A stretch of 64,000 bases of DNA, from NCBI GenBank assembly GCA_019637685.1, contig JAHBVF010000039.1, forward strand, positions 1-64,000. The letters run 5' to 3'. The position numbers were made by a program, and so were the translations under genes. A model generated the notes under the pieces. The model was not told where the DNA came from, ran no database searches, and worked only from the letters and a program-made list of their open reading frames with translations. This DNA is from Caldilineaceae bacterium (GTDB taxonomy: Bacteria > Chloroflexota > Anaerolineae > Caldilineales > Caldilineaceae). Of the stretch, positions 44,013 through 51,876 are shown one piece after another (position 1 is the first letter of the stretch; the number at the start of each line of letters is the position of its first letter).

Positions 44013-47000
44013 TGACCGCCTCCTTGCCCACCGCAGGGGGGTGACAGATAGCTTTGCAGGCTGTCTGGTCCCTCGCCACCCGGTCCCACAGCCGTCACCA
44101 GCCAGGCAGCGCCACAGCTTTGCCCTGCCAACTGGAAGTCCGTTCGTTCGCCCGACGTGACAGCCACCGGCTGGAATGGCCCGCCCCCGCGGCTGGCATA
44201 GACCCGGTAGCCGTCCACCGGGCCGCCGGTTGTGGGCGCGGCCCAGACCAGACGCAGATTGTCTCCCTCTGTCTCACCCGAGAATTTCCCCACCGGGCCA
44301 GGGGGTGACGCCAACGCGGAAGCCGACGCGGCCAGAGCGCCCGTGCGGTTGGCGATAATCGGCAGGAAGAGAGGCGCCACGCCCGTCCCCACCTTCACCA
44401 TACCCGTAATTGTGATAGAGCGCCCAATCGGGCAGGCGACACCCGTAGCCGTTATCCTCACATTATAGGTGCCGCCATAGAGATATGTGTGGTTGATTCG
44501 CTGACCGCTGATCGGATCACTGCCATCGCCGAAATCCCAGGTGAAGGTCATCACCCCAGTCCCCTCCGTCAGCAAGCCCGTATAGGCAACCACTTCCTGG
44601 GGGTTGGGGCTGCTTTTGCTCACGCGGAAGCTCAATCCCCGCGGCCAGACACAGCTCGTCCCCCGCACACGGAAGGGCGGGCTGACCGCCGAAATGCTGC
44701 CCTGCTGCACAGGCCCCACATTGTCAGACTGGATCAGGCTGATGCGGAAGCGGGCGTTTTCGCTGATGGCCGCATCGGCCTGGGCGTTCCAGACAAAGGC
44801 GTATTCCTGGCCCAGACGGGTGGGAACGACCGAATCCGCCGCGGTTGAATCTGAACTGCCAGCGGACGCGGCAACACTGATGCTCCACTCCCCGTCCGCG
44901 CGGATCTGAATACTATAGGTGCCGTTCGCGGGGATTATGACCTCTTTCTCTCCATCAAAAGCACCGGTCTTTTCAGCAAGCAACACAGACAGATTGCCAC
45001 TTGTATCGCGCAACCAGACGGTAAACAGTGCCTGCCCATCGTGCTTTATGGAAAATTTGGTCGTGCCCGCCACAAGCGAGACATTCAAATCCGCGTTGCC
45101 GCGCGAGGGGCCGAGGGTCACGGGCTGCTGGGTGGAAGTGCCGGTTTTGCTCAGTTCGCCCGTAGCCCGCAGCCAATGTCCCCCGTCATCCAAGGAATAT
45201 TCATAAATCAGCCGCGAGACCGGGATGGGTGTGCCAAACCCGTTCGAACCGGGCTTGTTGCGGATGCCGTCCGGGTCGTAGAGACGGAAGGGCACTGTCA
45301 CAGTGGGGTGGGCAGGACCCGAAAGAATGCCAGGCAAAGCGTAGTCGCCGCCCCCGCCCATCCGCCCCGGCCGGCTCACCTTTAGATAGGCTGGATTGAT
45401 CGTCAGGGGAATGGCAGCCCTGTATTCGTCCAGCAGGTGAGCAGCGACAATCGTTGTATTCTCATAATAGCCATCGATGCTTGTCCCGCCACCAGCCTGA
45501 CTGGTCGCCAGGTCCAGATCGCCGTCATTGTCCACATCGCCCCAGGCCACACCGGTTGTCCGCTGGGCGGTACTGGAAGACCAGAGCCACGCAAGCTGTA
45601 CACTGCTGGTGGGGATCGATGGATCCCGGCGATTCACATAAACCTGGTCAGCTTCGCCGTCGTTTCCGACAGCCAGGTCGAGATCGCCGTCCCCGTCCCA
45701 GTCACCCCAGGCCAGGGACGTGGTTTTGCTGGTTTCCGTGGAGACCCAAACAGGCGCAGACGAGAAAATGGGCACGCCCTTGAAGATGCCCCGGTTTTCG
45801 TAGATCTGATTGCTCTGGCCGTAATTGCCCACAGCCAGGTCCTGATCCCCGTCCCCGTCGTAATCGCCCCAGGCCACAGCCCAGGTATTGGCGGGGGCCA
45901 CGGGCCAATTCATAGGCACAAAGGATGTGAGATTTGCATCCACATTGCGCTGATTTAAGTAGATGCGGTTGGCCTGTCCATCCTGGCCCACCACAAAGTC
46001 CAGATAGCTGTCACCGTTCAGATCCGCCCAGGCCACGGCTCGGCTGTTGCCGCTTTCCGACGTCCAGACAGGCGCATTCGTAAGCAGGCCAGTCCCTTCT
46101 TCCGTGAGGTTTCGATAGAGTTGGACAGGGCCATTCCGGTTGGCAACCAGCAGGTCCAGGTCCTCGTCGTCGTCATAATCACCCCACGCCAGAGCGGAGA
46201 CATCGAGAAAAGGTGGACCGGAGGTCCAGGCAGCCACACCCAGCGCGCCAGCCAGATAGACAGATGTGCCCTGCGCCGTACCCACAGCCAGGTCCAGGGC
46301 ATTGTCATTGTTCGCATCGCCCACAGCCAGCGTGTGTGGTCCAAAGCCACCCAGATTCACTTCATCGTTGCGGCTGAAGACGCCTCGGGTGTTGTAATAA
46401 ATTTTGGTGGCCAGCGCGATTGGGCCAGCACTGGCGGGTCCCGCGGCAAAGACAAGATCGAGCATTCCATCGTTGTTCAGATCGCCCCAAGCGACCCCAG
46501 CCGAAGGCGCGGTGGCCCGGCTGCCGGTGATCACCGACGTGGCGGGCACAGGGGTCAGGGCGGTTTTGAGCAGTGGCGCAAAATTGGTAAAGACGAGACT
46601 TGGCCCATCCCGGTTGGTCACGGACAGGTCCAAATCGCCGTCCTGGTCCAGGTCTACCCCCCGCAAGCTCCATATCTGGCCGCGCACACCGTCCGCCGAT
46701 AGCTGCGGCTGTCGTACAAAACCCGTGGAAGTCTGCTCGAAAACCAGCGGCGACACATTGGCAACGGCCAGGTCCAGCTTCCCATCCCCGGTAAAATCGC
46801 CCCAATCCAGGCTGAACGGGGTCAGGAAGCGATCGGTGCGCAGAGTAAAAGCCGTGTTGAAACTGGTTCCTCCCACATTATGATAGATACGGGCCTGGCG
46901 CATGAGAGGATAGGCCGCGGCCAGGTCCAAATAGCCGTCCCCGTCATAATCCCCCCAGACGAAATCATAGGGCAGAAAGCTGGCAGACGTATCCACATTG

Positions 47001-48472
47001 CGGTGCAGAGAAGCAGGAAATTTGCCACTGCCGTCATTGACAAACAATTGTACCGAATTGGGGAAGAGTCCCAATGCCAGGTCCAGATCGCCGTCGTTGT
47101 CCACATCGCCGGGGACGACAGCAGCCGTGGCCCGCTGGCTGACACAGCCGCCGTCGGCATCGGACAGCCGGGAAAAAGCCCCTCCTGTGTTGCGAAAGAA
47201 CTGCACCGGGCAGGCGGCGTTGATGGCGTTGGTACTCAAAACCAGGTCCAGATCGCCGTCTTTGTCATAATCGCCGGGCGCGGCCCGCACAAAGGGATAG
47301 GTCGAAGTAAAGCGGCTGGATTCCTGGATGGCTGTCCCCTGTATTGTATAGAGATAGCTGAGACCGACGCCATCGCTTTCGTCGCCCACAGCCACCAGAT
47401 CGAGCAGCCCATCGCCCAAAAAGTCCCCCCAGGCCACGCCAAAAGTGCGTCTCCCATTGGACCAGAAGAAATGCAGTCGCCCATTGTCGTTGCGATAGAT
47501 GGCAGTGCCCACAGACGATCCCAGGGCCAGGTCCAGATCGCCGTCCCGATCAAAATCGCCCCAGTCCAGGCTGAGCGTGCCGCCGCGATCACTGGAAAAC
47601 CAGGTGGCAGCGCGGGCCAGTGTGGCCCCGGCCCCCACCAGCGCATCCACCTTCACAATCGTTTGGGTCTCATTGCTGCTCGCGGCCCGTTGTTCGTTGC
47701 CCTGTTGATAGGTGGCAAAGGCTTGGTTTTTGAGAACAGAGCCGTCGGTCTGGCCCACCAGCCGTCCGCTAAATCGGCGCACGGCACTGGTTCCCGGCGC
47801 GATGGAGGCAATTGTCCAGCTAATCTGCCGGGTTTCTGTGACCAGAATTGTCCCCCCCAGAGGTTCGGGAATCTCCTGGGCTTCGATGATCTTCTGGCAG
47901 GCCACATTGGGGATACATTCGATGGGTTCCTGTAGCGCGCCCCGGGGCAAGACATCCAGCAGAGAGACATTCCGGATGGTGGCTGTCGTATTGTTGGTCA
48001 CGCTGATGGCGTAGGTAATCAGATTTCCGTTGACCGCCTGCCCATCTGGTGCCAATCCATCAGATACATTCTTCCAGACAACGACCTCGCCATCCGTCAC
48101 CCCGCGCGCGCCGCCGCGGATTAACAGGTCGGCCACCCACTCCGGGACGTCGACAGATGTCACAGGCCGCCCGGTAGCCGGCAGCCCCGTAGGGATGGGC
48201 ACATCCAGCAGTAGGGGTTGGCCGGGGGTGGGTGCTTGGCCGGTGGTCAATATCTGCGTGTCGGTCAATGCCTGGGTAGCTGTTGCCGGCTGGGAGGCGA
48301 CAACGGAAAGCCCCTGTCCGGCGGATGCAGCGATGGGCTGGGGCTGGTCCGCGGCGGCTGCCAGACCTGTCACAAAGAGGCCGGCCAACAAAAGCGCGGC
48401 AGCGAAAGCCAGCGCACCGCGGCCGTAGGCGAGATTTCGTCGATCATAAAATCGTTCCAGCGAATGCCACAT
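44009..48472 (-). CDS. FG-GAP/VCBS-repeat surface protein with PKD and FN3 domains
   Basis: 1487 aa. Basic N-region, then signal helix (ALAFAAALLLAGLFVTGLAAA). About 150-290 is a DUF11-like domain (NLITYAISVTNNTTATIRNV). I count 14 FG-GAP/VCBS motifs of the WGDxDxDGDLDLAxG type (for example FDRDGDLDLALG, NDGMLDLVFA, WDGDGDLDLAVG) across about 300-1080, the integrin-like calcium-binding pattern; 14 fits two seven-bladed propellers. A beta-rich region follows, then a PKD domain (TFTWDFGDGSDPISG, HTYLYGGTYNVRITATG), LFLPIIANRTGA, and an FN3 domain to the end. The ATG at 48472 is preferred to a TTG at 48505. The stop overlaps the giant gene start (ATGA), so the two are translated together. Confidence 0.87.
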   Translation of the reverse strand: MWHSLERFYDRRNLAYGRGALAFAAALLLAGLFVTGLAAAADQPQPIAASAGQGLSVVASQPATATQALTDTQILTTGQAPTPGQPLLLDVPIPTGLPATGRPVTSVDVPEWVADLLIRGGARGVTDGEVVVWKNVSDGLAPDGQAVNGNLITYAISVTNNTTATIRNVSLLDVLPRGALQEPIECIPNVACQKIIEAQEIPEPLGGTILVTETRQISWTIASIAPGTSAVRRFSGRLVGQTDGSVLKNQAFATYQQGNEQRAASSNETQTIVKVDALVGAGATLARAATWFSSDRGGTLSLDWGDFDRDGDLDLALGSSVGTAIYRNDNGRLHFFWSNGRRTFGVAWGDFLGDGLLDLVAVGDESDGVGLSYLYTIQGTAIQESSRFTSTYPFVRAAPGDYDKDGDLDLVLSTNAINAACPVQFFRNTGGAFSRLSDADGGCVSQRATAAVVPGDVDNDGDLDLALGLFPNSVQLFVNDGSGKFPASLHRNVDTSASFLPYDFVWGDYDGDGYLDLAAAYPLMRQARIYHNVGGTSFNTAFTLRTDRFLTPFSLDWGDFTGDGKLDLAVANVSPLVFEQTSTGFVRQPQLSADGVRGQIWSLRGVDLDQDGDLDLSVTNRDGPSLVFTNFAPLLKTALTPVPATSVITGSRATAPSAGVAWGDLNNDGMLDLVFAAGPASAGPIALATKIYYNTRGVFSRNDEVNLGGFGPHTLAVGDANNDNALDLAVGTAQGTSVYLAGALGVAAWTSGPPFLDVSALAWGDYDDDEDLDLLVANRNGPVQLYRNLTEEGTGLLTNAPVWTSESGNSRAVAWADLNGDSYLDFVVGQDGQANRIYLNQRNVDANLTSFVPMNWPVAPANTWAVAWGDYDGDGDQDLAVGNYGQSNQIYENRGIFKGVPIFSSAPVWVSTETSKTTSLAWGDWDGDGDLDLAVGNDGEADQVYVNRRDPSIPTSSVQLAWLWSSSTAQRTTGVAWGDVDNDGDLDLATSQAGGGTSIDGYYENTTIVAAHLLDEYRAAIPLTINPAYLKVSRPGRMGGGGDYALPGILSGPAHPTVTVPFRLYDPDGIRNKPGSNGFGTPIPVSRLIYEYSLDDGGHWLRATGELSKTGTSTQQPVTLGPSRGNADLNVSLVAGTTKFSIKHDGQALFTVWLRDTSGNLSVLLAEKTGAFDGEKEVIIPANGTYSIQIRADGEWSISVAASAGSSDSTAADSVVPTRLGQEYAFVWNAQADAAISENARFRISLIQSDNVGPVQQGSISAVSPPFRVRGTSCVWPRGLSFRVSKSSPNPQEVVAYTGLLTEGTGVMTFTWDFGDGSDPISGQRINHTYLYGGTYNVRITATGVACPIGRSITITGMVKVGTGVAPLFLPIIANRTGALAASASALASPPGPVGKFSGETEGDNLRLVWAAPTTGGPVDGYRVYASRGGGPFQPVAVTSGERTDFQLAGQSCGAAWLVTAVGPGGEGPDSLQSYLSPPCGGQGGGQ

Positions 48473-48510
48473 CAAATCAGATTCCAATGTACGCCGGTTT
48501 CTCAACTGGC

Positions 48511-48590
48511 ACAGTCAGCAATGAAAGCAGAAACACAGATTGGACGAATTTTTCCGCACTTATCAGCAACGAACAGTGGCTGCTTTCCAG
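48511..48590. repeat. Repeat family 2, copy 2
   Basis: CAGTCAGCAATGAAAGCAGAAACACAGATTGG...CAGTGGCTGCTTTCC, related to 30056-30155. It fills the gap between the FHA-FN3 gene and the FG-GAP gene, so it may interrupt or insulate the operon. Confidence 0.6.
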
Positions 48591-48594
48591 GCCA

Positions 48595-51500
48595 TCAACA
48601 GTTCGGGCTGAACCAACTGGTCGCGCTGGGGCCAGTCTCCAGGACATTCCCGCGGAAGTCTCTATAAGTGGCTACGACAAAATAGGCGCGGCCACAAGCA
48701 GGCAAGGTTGTGTCTGTAAAATTCGTGACCAGCGGTCCGGTTTCAGCCACGGCAGCAAAGTTCATATCGCTCACATTGGCCCGATAGAGCCGGAAACCCG
48801 AAATGCGTTGCTGATCCTGGGCCGCATAGCTCCAGGTCAGTTGGTTTTGGCCCGACCCGTCCACACTTCCCGACAGATTGAAAGGATCGGAAGGAATCAC
48901 CTCCCTGGCGGTGATGCGCACCGACGCGCTGGCCGTTTTGGATGTGGCCGGGTTGCCCGCGGGATCGTTGGTAGCCGTCAACACAAACTCCGTAATCGTC
49001 CCATCGTATTGCAGAACCATCTCCCCGTCAAAGGGCCGGGTTCCAAAGTTGAGCGCCTGGGTTCCCTTGCCATCCAGCATCAACGACGTGGCCGAATTGG
49101 CGGACCAGGAAATCTTGAGCAACGCGCCCACCACGACTTCATATTCATTGGTCCCAATTTGCCGCACCTCATCCAGATTGGTGGGGGTGGCCCCGCTTGT
49201 CACGCCGAAATAGACAATATTGGGGGGCGGCACAGCCGTGGGCGCGGGTGTGGGCGGCACAGGTGTAAAGGTTGCGGTGGGTGTGGGTGTGGGTTCCAGC
49301 GCGGTTATATCCACCTGAGATGTCACACTTTTATCCACATTTACTGCCGTGAGAATGAAGAATGTGGTCTTATTGACCGTCACTGGCAACTTGCCCGTGC
49401 GGCTGAAGGATGTGTTCAAGGAGATGTCCGGGCTGAAAACGGTTACGCCGGTCAGATCGCCCTTGATGGACCAGGTAAGGGTAATCCGTTGGGAAGCGCC
49501 CTGTACAACCTCCTTGGGGCTGGACTGGAAAAACTCGATGACAGGCGCACCGGGCAGTGGTGTCGCGGTGGGCTGGGGCAAGACAGTCACCGAGACTTCC
49601 TGGCTGAATGCATCGCCGCCCAATGTCGTAGCCCGCAGGAGATAGGTGGTGCTTTGGCCGGGAAAGACCTGTCGGCTGCCCTCAGGAGGCAGTTCCGCAC
49701 CGATACCCTCAATGCTTACAGAGGGCGCACTCTGCACGCGCCAGGTCACATTCACCGGCTCGCCCGCAAGGACTGTGGTCGGCTGCACATCAAAGACCAA
49801 TACCCGCGGGTTGGGCAGGGGAGTCGGGGTGGGCGTCCACACGATCACCGACGAACTGCTTTGGGCTGCAATCGGGTTCTCAACCGACGGGTTGCTTGCC
49901 TCAATCCGGAAGGTAGTATCGGTCTTGGGTTCCAATGCAATCGAGCCGACAAACTGATCGGTGGGCAGAGCCTGGGGGTTGCCATTTGTATACAGCGTGG
50001 CACTGTCCGCGCGGGATATCTGCCAGGCCACAACGACATTTTCGCCCAAAACTATCGTATCCCGATCCACAGAAAGTTTAACCTCTGGGTTGACCGGGGT
50101 GACAAAGACCTTCACCTCTTTGCTTTCGTCAAAAAGCAGAGGGGGAATGCCTAATCGGCTGAGCAGATTCCGGGAGGTCACTTGATAGGTCGTGGAACGG
50201 ACAGGCATTACCACCGCTGTTCCCTGGGGTTGGGTCTCGAAGCTGACCGCGTCTGGCGGGGCCAATTCCAGCCCGGCAAAGCGCGAGGCTTCCCAGGCCA
50301 AAACCACAGGTGTGCCCGCGCTCACCACATTGGGTTCCGCGTCCAGGACATAAACCCCAGGCGAAAAGGCTATCAGCGCGGTGATGAGCAACAGCAGAAA
50401 GGTGGAGAAAATCGCCCATTTGCCGATCAGCGGTTTGGTGACCACTTGACCGGCAATGGTTCTGGGGAACTGCTGTCCCCCCAGGGGTGTGGCGGTAATC
50501 GTGAATTGATAGGTCTTGTTGCGCAACCCCATCATCCGCCGCTGATGGGGTTCGATAAACATTGTGACTTCCTGGCTCTCGCTTGGGTTTAGCCGAAGCT
50601 CGGCTTGGCGGGAGAAAGTCTGATTGACGTTGGGCAGAAAGAATTCAAATTCCAGGCCCCGATCGTCATCCCGGCCTTCCACCTGCACCTGCACCACATT
50701 ATTGCCGTTGTTGCCAATCGCAAACTCGGATTCAGTGACCGGGTTGTTATAGGTGGATTCCTGTTTTTTGCGCGAGAGATCGCCGATCAACACCTCGTAA
50801 TACGGGTTGATGTGGAGCGTAGCCCCCAGTTGGGAATAGCGATCTGTATATTCCGGCGATGTGATGCTGATGGCAAGGTAGTGGCTGCCCGCTGTGCTGA
50901 AAGGCATGCGGGGCGGGGTAATGGTGACAGTCACAATCCCCGACTCTTCTTCGTTCAAATTGATCTGTGCGGGCAGAATCACCACCCAACTGGGATCGCA
51001 GCCCTCCACCTGCACGTTGAAGCTGGCGACCAGATCGCCGCCGTTGGTGATGTTCAGATGCAAGGCCACTGTCGAATCTACATCAGCCACCAATTCCCGG
51101 TCAACCAGAGTTGCCAGGATCATCTCATCCACGTGATCCAAAACGGGTGTGACAATCGGGGTGTAGGGCAGGGGTTCGGCATAGAGTGCGCCGCTCCCAT
51201 TGCCGCCGCGATGCCCGTTCCCAAAGCCATTCCCGGCGGCTGCTCTGCTTGCACGGCCAAAGCCGCTGCCCGCGGAGCCACCGGGGCCAGCACTGACGAC
51301 AGCCAAAGGAAAGGCACTTGCCCCGCCGCCATTGCCAACAGGCGCGGGTGACACAGATGCCACGGGCGGAGCGGGCGTGGGGCTGGGGGGGGCTGCGGAA
51401 GAAACAACCGGAGGCGGCACAGATCCCGGCCCGGCAACGCCAAAACGACCGGGGCCTGGCGCAGCCGACGGCGCGCGCGCGGCTGTGACGCCCTGCGTCC

Positions 51501-51807
51501 CCAGCAGCAGAATGACCGTATATGGGCCGAATTCCACAGTATCCCAATTGTTCAGGGCTGTGGGCCTATCCGCACTGATGGATTGGCCGTCCAGCCGCGT
51601 CTCGTTTTGGTCATCGACAACGACCAACTGAAAGGGCTGCCGTCGGTGATCCAACACACAATGAAAAGCCGCCACTCTTTCACCGGGCAGAAAAATGTCG
51701 TTATCCGGGTGGCTGCCGATATTCGTGATGCCCTTGTCCGGTGTCAGGTCGTAGAACTCCACAACCCCATCCGGGCGGATAATTTCGAGTTGATCAGTTA
51801 TTGGCAA
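48595..51807 (-). CDS. FHA-Ig-transmembrane-Ig-FN3 protein
   Basis: 1070 aa. N-terminal FHA domain (about 1-105: GITNIGSHPDNDIFLPGERV, RVAAFHC) that would bind phosphothreonine in the cytoplasm. A Pro/Ala/Gly linker (105-215) is followed by two NEW3-like Ig domains (about 220-465: MILATLVDRELVADVDSTVA..., DLSRKKQESTYNNP) and one transmembrane helix (about 466-490, FSTFLLLLITALIAFSPGV). Outside lie at least three Ig-like modules (VLVFDVQPTTVLAGEPVNVT; VIEFFQSSPKEVVQGASQ) and a C-terminal FN3 (INPSDPFNLSG-like, NQLTWSYAAQDQQRISGFRL). Topology N-in/C-out. The start is TTG: an in-frame TAA lies two codons upstream and the FHA domain begins at once, so no later start fits. A Pro/Thr-rich segment (TPTPTATFTPVPPTP) sits before FN3. 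Confidence 0.85.
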   Translation of the reverse strand: MPITDQLEIIRPDGVVEFYDLTPDKGITNIGSHPDNDIFLPGERVAAFHCVLDHRRQPFQLVVVDDQNETRLDGQSISADRPTALNNWDTVEFGPYTVILLLGTQGVTAARAPSAAPGPGRFGVAGPGSVPPPVVSSAAPPSPTPAPPVASVSPAPVGNGGGASAFPLAVVSAGPGGSAGSGFGRASRAAAGNGFGNGHRGGNGSGALYAEPLPYTPIVTPVLDHVDEMILATLVDRELVADVDSTVALHLNITNGGDLVASFNVQVEGCDPSWVVILPAQINLNEEESGIVTVTITPPRMPFSTAGSHYLAISITSPEYTDRYSQLGATLHINPYYEVLIGDLSRKKQESTYNNPVTESEFAIGNNGNNVVQVQVEGRDDDRGLEFEFFLPNVNQTFSRQAELRLNPSESQEVTMFIEPHQRRMMGLRNKTYQFTITATPLGGQQFPRTIAGQVVTKPLIGKWAIFSTFLLLLITALIAFSPGVYVLDAEPNVVSAGTPVVLAWEASRFAGLELAPPDAVSFETQPQGTAVVMPVRSTTYQVTSRNLLSRLGIPPLLFDESKEVKVFVTPVNPEVKLSVDRDTIVLGENVVVAWQISRADSATLYTNGNPQALPTDQFVGSIALEPKTDTTFRIEASNPSVENPIAAQSSSSVIVWTPTPTPLPNPRVLVFDVQPTTVLAGEPVNVTWRVQSAPSVSIEGIGAELPPEGSRQVFPGQSTTYLLRATTLGGDAFSQEVSVTVLPQPTATPLPGAPVIEFFQSSPKEVVQGASQRITLTWSIKGDLTGVTVFSPDISLNTSFSRTGKLPVTVNKTTFFILTAVNVDKSVTSQVDITALEPTPTPTATFTPVPPTPAPTAVPPPNIVYFGVTSGATPTNLDEVRQIGTNEYEVVVGALLKISWSANSATSLMLDGKGTQALNFGTRPFDGEMVLQYDGTITEFVLTATNDPAGNPATSKTASASVRITAREVIPSDPFNLSGSVDGSGQNQLTWSYAAQDQQRISGFRLYRANVSDMNFAAVAETGPLVTNFTDTTLPACGRAYFVVATYRDFRGNVLETGPSATSWFSPNC

Positions 51808-51876
51808 AGGTTAAGTTATGAAGTGGTCAGGTGATGGAATGGATGGGCGAACAAAACGGGAGCAGACAGGCATGGA

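Noticed and set aside
48283..50154. 623-codon + strand frame across the FG-GAP/FHA boundary
   Set aside because: Runs antisense through two real genes and a repeat; composition is Arg/His/Gly-rich as in other shadows.
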